Part shown: piece by piece, positions 22,626 to 34,171 of the stretch
How the letters are laid out: every line of letters starts with the position of its first letter
Numbering within the stretch: the stretch's first letter is position 1
Position numbers and translations under genes: made by a program
The notes under the pieces: generated by a model
The model's input: the letters and a program-made list of their open reading frames with translations, nothing else
Databases searched by the model: none
Told to the model about the DNA's origin: nothing
From: Litsea cubeba
Taxonomy: Eukaryota > Streptophyta > Magnoliopsida > Laurales > Lauraceae
Length of the DNA: 64,000 nt
Direction: 5' to 3'
Assembly: GCA_012931725.1 (NCBI GenBank)
Contig: CM022955.1
Span: 14,552,137 to 14,616,136 of the forward strand

Positions 22626-23738
22626 TGTTTGTCCGAGTACACAGTTTCAACAGTCAGTATTAGGATTACAGATCCTCTCAACAGTGAATCAAACTAAGTA
22701 TAAAACAGAGTTACAGAAAGTAATCTTTGAATTGAAATTCTCTTACTGTTTGAAGGCAGAACAACAGTACTTCGTTGTTGTCTTTTACGAAACTCAGAAA
22801 TTCGCAGCAGAATGCAGATCAAGGCTAGTGTTTAACACTATGTCCTTAAGACAAATTTCGCCCCTGCAATGGTGCTAACAGGCTTCAGTGGCTTTTGTCT
22901 CCCAGGATACAATGATCAACACACAGTAGCAGCACTGCAAAACTGTGTGTCTGTTTGAACCAGAGTGCAACAGCAGGACTCTCTCTTGACTGACAATGCA
23001 GACTCGAATTTGATGCAACAATGCAGTGAAACAGGATGATTTAAAATGAATGGGATTGAAGGCTTTAAATAGCTGCTGCAGGAAGCCTTTCAATGGAGTT
23101 GCATCTGTTCAGAACAGTGACTGTTCAGTGAACAGATGCTTCTTCTTTGGACACACCCTTTCACAAATGAAAGGACACACACCTCTTGGACACACCCCAA
23201 TTAAATCCAAAAAGAAATTATTATTTTTAATAAAAATTTCTCCAAAAAATTAATAATGGGTAGTGGGCCGAGCCAGGCCCGACCCGCGCGTGAAGCCCAA
23301 GCCCAAGCCCAAGCCCAAGCCCGGCCCGGCCCGGGTCGGGGCGGGGCGGGGCGCGCGCGCGCGTGTGTTGTTTGGTGGTGACCCAACAAGGATCGATGTC
23401 CTCCCTCCTCCACAAAAGTGGGATGCCCCTTGGGGCTCATCTTATACCACTAAGGTAAACATATTTATACCAAAGAAATGTATTGCTCTCAAGCAATGTG
23501 GGAAGCAAGTTTTCCACTTCCCTTTCTTTCCATGTTTAACATGTTCAAGTAGTATTGTTTAGGAGGCAATTTCTCATTCACTCCTTAATGGATTAGAGCA
23601 ACCCAATACATGTCATTAGTCTACTCATGGAGTAGATTACATTCCCATGTATTCTCACCTAAAACTATAAGTGGGTCCCACTTTTAGTTTGGCCCAAAGA
23701 TAGCCTAAAGGTGGGTTCTCTTAGCCATTTTTCCAACA
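22626..23738 (-). repeat. Copia-2 5' LTR
   Basis: It starts TGTTTGTCCGAG and ends CCAACA on the plus strand. It contains a simple tract of AAGCCC, GGCCC, GGGGC, CGCG and GTGT units at about 23290-23370. A TATA-like CTATTTAAAGCC (minus strand) lies near 23062-23073. CTTAAGACAAATTTC at 22845-22859 is complementary to the element's own primer-site region. Confidence 0.95.
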
Positions 23739-23743
23739 ATAAA

Positions 23744-26700
23744 TAATGTAGAAAATTCAGTGGCTTCTTCCCACATCCTTCTCATGATATTTAATGATAT
23801 TTTTACTTTTTTATATTTGATATATGTTTTAGAGTTGTGAGGAGTTTAAAAAAGCTCAAGAGTATATTTCAGACTTTAATATCTCTCGAGTTGCATTACG
23901 ATTTTCTGTACATTTGGGAAGTTAATATATTACGTTCATAAATATAATCTTGTACATTCATGGTATTAAGATTTTCTCCTTATCTTGTTTTAAGGTACAA
24001 TGAAAAAGATAAAATAAGATATTAACTGAGTGAGAAATTAAAGTAAAAATTGTATAATTTTGGCATCTTTATAAAAAAAAAGAGAACTCTTTATTTTATC
24101 ATGCATATATAATGCAAAGGGGGAAATCATACATGATAAGTAATATACCAATACCTGTGACTTCTTCCCCAACATCCATTTCATGACATTTATTGATCTT
24201 TTTAGACATTTATTAAAGTAAATATTGTATAATTTTGGTATATATAAGAACTTTTTATTTTATCATGCAATATAATGCGCATGAAGCAAATCATACATGA
24301 TAAATAATATATACCTATTATGCTTTTCAAGTAATATTATGCTTTTAGGTGGATTTGGGTAGTTAAATTATTATCCAAAAGCTAATCCATTAAGTTCATA
24401 AATATATTTTGTGCCTTTATTTTAGGGAATTCTTCTCTTTATTTTATTTCAAGGTACAATAAAAGGATAAATTAATATATTGGAGTCAACTGAGAAACAC
24501 TTGAGATCTTTTGAGTTTGAGCAACCTAAGTAGCATTGTTTTGTGAGAGACAGAGCAAGAGATAAAGCAGAAAACATGGGAGTGAAAAGCAATATAGAAG
24601 GGAAACGGAGGGAGTCAATGGGCAATAGGCATGGTTTGAGTCCGTTTCTTCAAGAATCTGATTTAATTTCATTATTAGGCAATAGGCATGTTTCTAAAAC
24701 TCAGTGAGTCAATTTGCCTCAGTAAAATCCCTCTAGTTACTCTGCTCAGTTGAGAAATGGTAGATTATGAGAGACTCATTCCTAATTGGTTTTCACCAAT
24801 CATGGGTTAATTCAATTAGACTTCGTTGATTTTGTGCTTGCTTTAGAAAAAATTATTCAAAAATTATTTCTCTTTATCTAATTGAGTTGACTTTCTTGAC
24901 TCGGCTAAAACTTAATGACTCTCCGAGTCAACTCAGTTCTTTGGCTTTCTAAATCGAGATGTTTTTCCATAATTTTGGAATTATGGCAATCTTATGGACC
25001 ATAGAAAATTGTTTTTTTATCACAGGAATTTGTTGTTCAATCTATTTCAAATGACCCTGTTTGAAATAGATGCTTTAGAAATAGTTTTATTTGGCAACAT
25101 ACAAAAACTGATTGAAATAGACTTTTTTAAATCAATGTTGAAAGTTTTTTTTTCAAATCTCTCAAGATCTACGAGGAATCAAGCTTTGAAATTTGACCCC
25201 ATAGCCGAATTTAACCTTCCAAATAGCTTTAACAGTTTGGATCCCATTTGTGGGGCCCATAAAACCCAAAAACTAATATCAAGTGGTTTACGTATTTTTA
25301 TAAATATCTCGAGACCCGTGATAGATCAACGGCTCAAATTTAAAACCAGAGCCGTGTTTGAAGTTTAGACTGGTGAGTATTTCCAACGGTTCGGATCTTA
25401 GTTTACTGGACCAAAACTCAAGAAAAAAAAATGAAAACAAGGACAGATACAAATCACATTTCAACTCCTTTGTTTTAAATTGAGTTATCCGACGGCTACA
25501 TGTTTTCATCATTGTCTTGAGATTTGGACAAAATCAGTCTTCCAATAAGGATTGACGGATCGGATCATGATTATGAGGCCTGCAAAATCCAAAAGCCCAA
25601 ATCCAGGGTTCTACAGCTATTTGCAAATATCTCGAGATCTATGACAAATCAACGGCCTAAATTTGATTCCCTAACCGTGTGTGGTCCGATCTTAAGACTT
25701 CCAACGGTTCGGATCATCATGTTGGGTTCCGGAATTAAAATAAAAGAGAAAAGAACGGTGAAGTCTATATCAGCGCCCACTTCAGACGTGAGTGTCTGAT
25801 TCGATTCAGTTGGTTTTTGAGGATGGGCCAAATAGACGTTGGAGGTCTATTTGAGGTTTGAAATGGAGGTGGTTTCAACGGTTACAAACGTACTTAATGT
25901 GTTTCTAAACCTCTTTAAGATAATAATTAGAGCCTCCAAATAGACTTGCTAAATAGTTGGTGCCCGTTTGGCAACTCTATTTTCAAGCTCTTAATCACTT
26001 AAAACCGATTGCAAACATTAGTATCTTTGGATCTCATTTTATAAGGAAGAAAACATAATGGGAGGCATATCATACTTTTGGTTCAACCGGCTGCATCATG
26101 TTTGTTTATTTTCACGTGCACCAAAAACACAATTTTACTAAGAAAATTTAAAAAAAATAAAGCTTTTAAAAAATTCAGTAGAAGCTTATTTAAAAATCAA
26201 ATTTTAACAATAAATGAGTGATTGTAAATTGCAAGGCCCGTGCAATGTCCAAATAAAGCTGACACTACTTTTTTCCAATACATTTAAAAATAATAAAACA
26301 ATGATATAGTGAAAAAAATGAGATCTCAAAAAACAATCAATGGAATTTATATAACTTTTTTAGGATATAAATCACAGATTTTTTAGGTATTTTATCATGA
26401 ATGTGTACAAAGAAATTTAAATTTACTTTATTTAACCTGTTAGGTTGATTTATTAGTTTCCTGGTAGACTTGACCTGCTAAAGTTGGAGTCCAGTCGATA
26501 GCATAGTCAAATTGATAACCTGCAGTTTTATAAAAAATAAAAATAAAAACTAAGAACCAGATGAGCTTACTGTTCTAACCAATTACCATGAACATTATAT
26601 GTTCACTACAAAATCAGATTCTATTGTAGAAAAAAATTTAATTATATCCTACCTAAGGACATCAGAATAAAAAAATTGAGATGGTGGTTTTAGTCTTAAC

Positions 26701-29681
26701 TTATAAAGAAGAATAACATCTTACACCGACCGTCAAGAATTATGAAGTAATCCGGGTTGTCCTCAAGCGACAGGGATCAACAATGGTGGAACTTATGATA
26801 TGAACTCTGACGGGTAAGATTTGCAGAGCACCTGTTGATCAATACTAGTATTTAACATGTACTTTGTTTTATTTGATATGGACCACTATCATGTAAAAAG
26901 AGACAATACCTCTCCAAGAATCAGCATCTTCTTTTGCTTGATACAAAGTGCTATATTTTATACCCCGTAAGAAAAAGATAATACAAAGTAATCATAGAAG
27001 TTCAGTTAAATGGAAGCTCACAAATAGAGATATCCATAGGAAAAAAATACCAAAAAATCAAAAACTACAAATACAAATTTGCCAAAAGAATTAGACCTTC
27101 CTCTTAAGAAATACATAAAATGTAACCCAGGTATTCTAGATCAACTCTTCTGATCTGTTCTGTATAGAGGATGAGAGTGTTGATCAAAGTAAGAAAAATT
27201 CAAAACAAACAAAGACAAACTCAATTTGCTGCAGCTCAGCATCAAGTACTTATTTTAGTTGTTTACACTTAAAACGATCACTTCATTCACTGACTCTGAA
27301 GTTAGTAGTAACGCTAACATAACAAGAAGTTTCTATGAGATTCTCGTTTTTCCTTTAAAGAAAGGCATGACGCTTCATTAAAATATATGAAAAGAAGAAC
27401 AACAACAAGAAGAAGAAGAAGCTTGCAATGATGAAAGAAATAAATGTGTTAGAAAATGATCAAGATTTTTCAATTTAAACCTCATGAGTAAGAGCAATAA
27501 AAAATAAATATATTCATGCCCATGAAATGCCCTTTTATATTAAAAAATTTCACAAAAGTTGTATATCAAGAAGCTAAAAATTGTATATAACAACACCAAT
27601 TTTACAATAGCAATCTATAATACCTACCACTAAATTGTATTTATGGAGTTATCTTTAGCAATCACTAATATTAGAAGAGAATCAATATTTAATAGTAGTT
27701 ATCACATTTTCCAACTTGTGATTATTCTTCCAACAGGGGTATAAATCAAGATCAATACAACTATTATGTCAGATTGAAAACTCAATCATTCTAACTAAAT
27801 AAAATACAAACACATGAAGCAAAAGGGAAAAGAATATTTATTTATTTTTTCATGGTACTTTCATTAAAAGAGAGAAAAAAATAGGGCAAACATAAAATGA
27901 GTTTTAAGTTTGTACATTTCACTTTCTTATTTATGATATTTTGTTAGTTGCTACTTTTGTCTAAAAAAGAAAAAACTAAACATAAAGCAATAATGCAAAC
28001 GAAGTACTTGTATATATGGGATGTGCTTATAAGTTTGGGAGGTCCCTATACCTTTTTCAAAGGCCATAATAAATAATATATAACTGAAGGAACACCAAAT
28101 TACAAATATTTAAGGTTAGTGTACAAAAGATTAAAGGGTTAATATTTAAAAAATAATAACAAAGGGTTACATCCGTATAAAGAAAATAATCTCATATCTT
28201 CTGGAAACCTCCCGGAGCCCTCTGATGTTCTTAACTCTCAAATTTCAAATACAAATATCACTCAAGTATCTTTTAGTTCCACCCAAAAATGAAAATAAGA
28301 TAAATAAATAAATAGAAACTATTTGCACAATTAGCATTGTTTCAGGTAAAAAATAAATAAATTATTAATTCTCTCGTGTGTAGTCAATTTGGTATTTGAA
28401 TTATAACACAACCACCAATTGGGCACCAGCAACAATAACAAAAGTAGCAAGCTAGCTAATACCTTTTCTCGCGACTTTTAAACTGATTTTTAAGCTGATG
28501 GCGAAGTATTTAAAGTGCCCAAAAAATGTAAGTATTGAACACCAAAAGGTAGTAAGTAAAATACACTTGATTCCTTTTCTTTTGATCCATTATAAAATAC
28601 ACTACTCATTTTCTTTTTTATTTTCATCTCGTCTTAGTTCAAGGTTTATTATTGAAAAAGCACACGACATTTAAGTTTTCAGAGTTAAAAAGCAGTATGT
28701 ACACCATGAACCACATAATGGAGTAAATAGTGCATAGTTAATATCTTTTGTTTTTCCCACATTGGCTTAGTTTATTAACTGGGGTGGACAAAATAGTGCC
28801 AAGAAAGACTAAAAAAACTTTCTGAATGATAAAATCTGAAATATTTTTCCTTTGAAATAATTCTTTAATAGCACCATATCTCACAATTAATTTTACAAAA
28901 GACAAAAAAAAAAAGAAAAAAAAAGAAAAGAACTGAATAGAAATTTGGAAATTATCGAACAAAATGGTTCAATGAGAACCACGAATGAATGCTTATTGGT
29001 CTTATCCCACTCTTGAGGGGTTTGGAGGGTGACGATTGAAGAGGCATTGGTCTAAAGCGTAAGAATTTAACTAACATAAACTAAAATAGGAAAAATAAAT
29101 AAAATAAAATGTCAGATTCTTATACAAATATGGATTATGTTTTTGGTCTTTTGAATATTAGCACATGTACTGCTTAAAAAAAAAAACCCTTCCCCCTCGA
29201 CTCTATTGAGAAGGAAAACAGATTGTGATAGATAATGGAAAGATTTTCCATGCCTCATAGCATCGTCCTTTTAGTTATTGTCTACTTTGTTTTTCTCAAC
29301 CAGGACACTTTCTGTTTGAGTTTTTCATTTTCCTATCTCACATAACAAAATAGTATCAATTTTACATTTTAAATGATATTCACAAATTCATATTCCAAAC
29401 ATAGAGAGTGAGAACTAAATACAAGGTTCTACCATAAGGAAACACGAAACACGCACAATTTGGAAGCCTACAGTTAAGATTCAGGAAATAAAACAGACAT
29501 ATAATTAAAATTATCAGAGCACGAAGGCTATCAATGGGCCTAACTTTGGCCCAAACAGGAATGAGAAAGAAAAAGCCAACTCTTCATCATCATTTTCTTA
29601 ACTCTAGTTGCACCCATTTTTCTTAGAATGAAGATTTATTGAAACATTAAAAAGAATTGAAGAAGAAGACACAATCAAACA
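23744..29681. other. AT-rich gene-free region with old repeats
   Basis: No protein-coding or RNA gene could be supported. 23744-24310 contains tandem diverged copies of a repeat of about 170-190 bp with a core starting TTTATTTTATCATGCA and ending ACATGATAA. 24541-24620 resembles the CDC20 promoter block. 25140-25730 has three copies of a motif with CTCGAGA.C....GA..AATCAACGGC plus CCAACGGTTCGGATC, of the type found in plant LTR sequence. 27380-27425 is GAA-rich. The rest looks like ordinary intergenic DNA. Confidence 0.5.
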
Positions 29682-30318
29682 ATAATAATTTCAGTAGACA
29701 GTGCTCACTTACATGTATGAAAACTCTCTCCATTCCAAAAGTAGCTAAGAGTCAATGAAGAATCTGTTAAAATGCCATGTTTTTCCTTAAACAATTACTT
29801 ACAGAGGAAAAACCTCATACCCACAAAATTCCCTGCATTGAGAATCTTGTAGTATCTAAATAAGAAGAATGTTAAAAGAAAATTGAAAAAAGAAGAAATT
29901 TTTTTTTTGAAATATTGATTTGAGATAGATTCAAATCTTATCTACATTTTCCTTTTTCTTTTCTCCACCACCTTAAAAAAAAAAAACAAAGAAACCAAAA
30001 AAAAAAAATGATAATAATTTCATTAGACAATGCTCACTTACATATATGAAAACTCCTTCCATTCCAAAAGAAGCTAAGAGTCAATGAAGAATTTGTTAAA
30101 ATGCCATATGTTTCCTGACACAATTACTCACAGAGGAAAAACCTCATACCCACAAAATTCCCTGCATTGAAAATCTTGTAGTATCTGAATAAGAAGAATG
30201 TTAAAAGAAAATTTAAAGAAAAAGAGGGGAAAAAAACAACATTTGAGATATTGATTTGAGATAGATTCAAATCTTATCCACAGTTTCCTTTTCTTTTTTC
30301 CACCACCTTAAAAAAAAA
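29682..30318. repeat. Tandem duplication of about 310 bp
   Basis: Copy 1 (29682 to about 29986) and copy 2 (30011 to about 30318) share long near-identical stretches, for example GTGCTCACTTACAT, CTAAGAGTCAATGAAGAAT, AGAGGAAAAACCTCATACCC, TTGATTTGAGATAGATTC and CCACCACCTT plus an A-run. They differ by scattered substitutions and small indels. No coding content. Confidence 0.85.
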
Positions 30319-30429
30319 CCGAAAAAAATTACTCGATTTATTGGAATGTATTAAAATGAAATTTTATTACATTTAAAATATCGGTATCTACTCAATAGAA
30401 GATATTAAAAAAATTATTAGAATCGTGTG

Positions 30430-31150
30430 TGCCAAGTATAGATATAGATATAGATAGATTTAATTATTGGGCATGTCTGTAGTGAAAAAAGTATCTCTCT
30501 CTCTTTTATAAGGGTGGGCCCCACAACTTGCATTTTATTGGGCATGTATGTAGTGGAAAAGTGTCTTTCTCTCTTTTATAAGGGTGGGCCCCACAACTTG
30601 CATTTTATTGGACATGTGTGTAGTGAAAAAAGTACATCATCTTTCTCTCTTTTATAAGAGTTTTATAAGAGTGTATATATATAGATATAATCATCTTTCT
30701 CTCTTTTATAAGAGTATATATATATATAAGAGTGTGTATATATATAGATATAGATATAGATGGAAGATATCTTTTATAATAGTAGAAGATTATTATATAA
30801 GTGGGGCCTAAGTTCTTCTCTTTTAGAAGGATAATAATAATATATAGATTATATTATTATTATCTAAGTGGGGCCCACACAAGTTATGTCGTTTTATTTT
30901 TAATAATAATAATAAGGTATAGATTATATTATTATATAGGTGGGGCCACACAAGTTGTTCTCTTTTATAATCTTATTATTATTATATAAGTGGGGCTCAA
31001 GTTCTTTTCTTTTAGAAGGGTAATAATAATATATAGATTATATTATTATTATCTTAAGTAGGGCCCACATCTTGCATTTTGATTGGGCAAGTGTGTAGTG
31101 AAAAAAATAAGTATAAAATTGTACATCTTGCTCTCTTTTATAATAGTAGA
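30430..31150. repeat. Local tandem repeats: units of about 71 bp and about 95 bp, AT microsatellites
   Basis: Three copies of a unit of about 71 bp begin near 30466, 30537 and 30607 (ATTGGGCATGT..GTAGTG, CTCTCTTTTATAAG, GGTGGGCCCCACAACTTG). From 30770 to 31090 a second unit repeats, consisting of a TAATAATAATATATAGATTA palindrome followed by AAGTGGGGCCCACA and AAGTT/CTTGC. AGATAT and TATA microsatellites lie at 30436-30460 and 30665-30765. No gene. Confidence 0.8.
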
Positions 31151-31461
31151 AGATAAAAGATAAAAGACTAGTAAAGTAATTAGTTAAAGAAAATGCCAAA
31201 TTAATGAAAAAGGTAATGATCTGGTAATTACAGGTAAAGTAAGATGCCTTTTTTTAATGATGTAAAGTAAGGTAAAGTGACATGAAAAAGTCAACAAACA
31301 CTAAAAGTAACCACTCGTCTTTTGTAACGTGAAATCTTTTGGGTCTGTTAAAGTAAAAATGTAAACTTCGTCCAGGTTGCTAAAACTTTATCTTCCACTT
31401 GTTTTGACTAACCAAACATGGTATATGTTTTTTTTTTCTTTACCACTGAGATTACTACTTT

Positions 31462-31616
31462 GTTTTTAATAACGGAGGGTGTCCCAGCCCTTTTGGCTGG
31501 ATTAATCCCTTCGGGCCAATGGGGAGCCGAGTAAATCCCCCGTGGTTCCTGTGCCGCACAGTTTCGAACCTTCAACCTCCAAGAGCAGTAGTCCTAGGCT
31601 AGCTGAGCTACCCCTT
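31462..31616 (-). mobile_element. tRNA-derived SINE
   Basis: Reading the minus strand, a pol III A-box (TAGCTCAGCTAGC, near 31601-31614) and a B-box (GGTTCGAAACT, near 31559-31569) are spaced as in a tRNA gene. They are followed by a tRNA-unrelated body and a TTATTAAAAACAAAG tail. An imperfect target duplication (CTGAGATTACTA on the left, TTAGAGTTACTA on the right) may flank it. It does not fold as a functional tRNA. Confidence 0.7.
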
Positions 31617-31724
31617 AGAGTTACTAAGCTTACTACTTGCCAAACGGAAATTGCTAGCATGTCATTTCAACCAAGACTCTGAGTCCAGTTCCACTAAGGC
31701 TTTATAACTTATAGAAACCCTTAG

Positions 31725-32742
31725 TTAAATGACTATAACTCCACAGTGGGGAACACCTATAGAAATTTGAATTATACAAAATAAACGGCCTCTACTTATA
31801 TGGGGATCCTCAAAACAGATGGGATTATCTTTAGAAGCTAGTGAAACTAAGGTATTGAATGGGTTATATGCTGGATTAAGACCACTTGTAATGTAGGAGA
31901 TGAAATCATCATCATAAACTGGCTTCCCAACTGCAGCTAAATTATCAGCTAAAAGCTTAGCTTGTTGAATATATTCTGAGCATGTTTGAGACCCTTGTTT
32001 TAGATTTTGTAATTGTCTCTTGAGTTGGTTGATGCGAGATCTGGATTGAGATGCAAATCTACTCGCAAGTGAGGTCCAAACTTGTCGAGCTATGTTCAGA
32101 CCATAAACAGTGGAGAGAACACTCTCTGACAAGGTGACATTAAGCCAACTTAAGAGGTACTGATCTTTCTTATTCCAGAGAGTAAAAGATGGATTAATCT
32201 CTGGAGTTTCCTTCCCATTAGAATCAAGCAGACGTTTGGGGGGACAGGGCTTAGTTCCATCGACAATGCCCATGAGATCATGGCTTCGAAGGACTGGAAG
32301 AAATTAAGAAACCCATAGCAAATAGTTGGATCTGTCTAGTTTGACACATACTAAATGGGCAATATTTGGTGTGTTAAATGAAGCAGAAGATATTACTGAT
32401 GTTGAAGTTGCCGAAGACACCGTGAATGAGTTGAAGATGATCGATTGCAAGATTGGTGAAGTCAATCTCTGTATTACAGGTTTCAAAGGACCACCAAAAC
32501 TTGTAGTGCTACAATACACCAAAAGAATGATGTGGTGTTGACTTGAAACGGAGTGCAGAGAAAATGGTGGAAAATGATGTTCTGTCTTTTCCTGTGCCTT
32601 GGCTCTCTTCTTCTACCTTGGTTCTCTGTAGTTGATTTTGCAGGATGGGTGGGCCGTAGCTCAAAGCTCAAAGACATGTGATATTAGAGATGGGGGCGAG
32701 ACTTGCATAAACATAGGGAACGATCAAACCGCTCTGATACCA
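31725..32742 (-). pseudogene. Copia-3 remnant: primer site, leader and gag of an old Ty1/copia element
   Basis: A minus-strand frame from about 32522 to 31725 encodes a copia gag N-terminus (VKLDRSNYLLW, HDLMGIVDGTKPCPP, QVWTSLASRFASQSRSRI, QAKLLADNLAAVG, YITSGLNPAYNPF). It has one in-frame TAA near 32301-32303, probably from CAA after YLLWVS. Homology fades after SLASKDNPI (near 31820), so protease and pol are absent. Upstream at 32731-32742 is TGGTATCAGAGC (minus), the initiator-tRNA site. The 5' LTR should therefore begin at about 32743, but only about 27 bp of it remain before the gypsy element starts. Confidence 0.8.
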
Positions 32743-32769
32743 TAAAATAATTCATTGCCTTATCATAGC

Positions 32770-33659
32770 TGTAGGTGCAGAAAATAATGACCCACAATAA
32801 CTGGGGAGCCTTAGAGGACTTATCCAACGATGGTGATGACTGGGTACCGTCCGAAAGCCTGAAAGGGAAGAACACACGGTCAAAGGACCCTGGCCTGGGC
32901 GGCGCAAGGCTCTCCGATGCCAAAGTCAGTGAAGGAACTGGAACAATGGAAGGAGAGGAAGAAGAGAGGCAGAGTAACAGCTCTCGAGTGTATATGTTGC
33001 GTACCTTGCATGTGAAATGCAGTCCTTTTTATAGACGATTTGGAAGATATCTTGGACGATATCTTGGCATGGGTCTCATGATTCGATGGGAAGTCATGAT
33101 CAGCCCACGTTGCAATTAATGCGGTCCAATCTAGCCCACTCTGCATTAAATGCGCGTCGGATCAGCCCACGTCGCATTTAATGTGCGTCTTGTTGGGCCA
33201 GATCGTGTTGGACGCCTTTGGCGGTAGGGGTACCGTCGGATCCGCCCTCGGGCCTTGCCCTGATGTGGCCTCAGCCGCTGGATGCCGCCATGTCAGTGAT
33301 CTGGCGAAGATTGTGAGCGGCTGGATGTCGCATCTGTCCTGCTAGCTCGCGCCCCTACTCCTCCACGTGCTTGATGATGTGGAGGGGGCGAGGGGCGCAA
33401 GCGGAGGTTCTTTCTTGCTTCGGCTCCCGTCCCGGCTCTTTCAGCCGAGGTGGAGCTCTCTGCCGAGATGGACACACGAGGTGGCCGAGCTCGGCGCTAG
33501 CGGCCCAGAGCTGCTTGACTTCGGCCGGACCTCCTGTCCTGGCAGCCGGGGTGAGCCTGGTGCCACATGGGTCTCACGCGGATGGCATGTGAAAATGCTT
33601 AGACTCATCTGATGGCTGTGATTAGCGTAATCCTGTGGCTCTGGAAATCTCCCCACACA
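32770..33659 (-). repeat. Gypsy-1 3' LTR
   Basis: 890 bp, about 98.8% identical to the 5' LTR by eye. Several differences are CG in one copy and TG or CA in the other, as expected from deamination of methylated cytosine. Confidence 0.95.
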
Positions 33660-33930
33660 ATTGCCCCCTAGCTTTTGACCTCTTAAGCGCCCTGGCCTTT
33701 AGTGGTTGAAAGCTAGAAGACTCGCCTGGGGATGCGACGGTCATTGCCTGGTGTCGCTTCAACTGTCCTGAAGTAATGAATGCTCCGTCCTGTCTGTACT
33801 GGGAAGCGAGTCGACGGTTACACGCGTCGCCTTTTCACTGATTGTGCTGTCTTATTGATGGAACGGGCGCAGATCGCGAAATCCGCCCTTTCGAATTTCG
33901 AAAGCAGCGCGCGCCGAGGGTTGGTTTTCC

Positions 33931-33940
33931 ATAAAAGAGG
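33931..33940 (+). promoter_or_regulatory. Candidate TATA box for the gypsy-1 antisense gene
   Basis: ATAAAAGAGG lies about 235 bp upstream of the antisense ATG and is followed by a pyrimidine-rich stretch (CTCCTTCCCTTCTTG). It would give a separate plus-strand promoter just inside the element, next to the 3' LTR. Inferred from sequence only. Confidence 0.35.
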
Positions 33941-34171
33941 GTCGTCTCCTTCCCTTCTTGTTTCTGATCTCTTTTCGCCTTTGCCTTCATCTGTGACTTC
34001 TGCTCTGCTGCTCGAGATTTCTTTTAGCGAGGACGACCATAGGGCGTGTCTGGATCTGTACTCGAGTCGCCCCTCCTGTTTCTGTAAGTTGCTCCGCGCC
34101 TCTGTGTAGCTTTTCTTGAGGGTTTCGCAACCTTTAGGGTTTTCTCTTTTGCTGTACCCTTCTTTCTAGAC

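Larger units (their letters stand above)
16655..23738 (-). mobile_element. Copia-2: complete Ty1/copia LTR retrotransposon with an atypical primer site
   Basis: It is a 7,084-bp element with LTRs of 1,111 bp (16655-17765) and 1,113 bp (22626-23738), flanked by the 5-bp duplication ATAAA (16650-16654 and 23739-23743). The LTRs look identical outside a GC-rich simple tract. Transcription is on the minus strand. The flanks rejoin into a repeat unit that has intact copies at about 24050-24310, which confirms the boundaries. No tRNA-Met-type primer site follows the 5' LTR; instead the sequence there is complementary to the LTR. One frameshift near the end of pol was found. Confidence 0.96.

Noticed and set aside
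25140..25800. Coding frames of 90-124 codons
   Set aside because: Composition and the repeated CAACGGC/CCAACGGTTCGGATC motifs point to non-coding LTR-type repeat sequence; no domain recognised.
31559..31616. tRNA gene
   Set aside because: A- and B-boxes are present, but the arms do not pair as a cloverleaf and the sequence continues into a SINE body.
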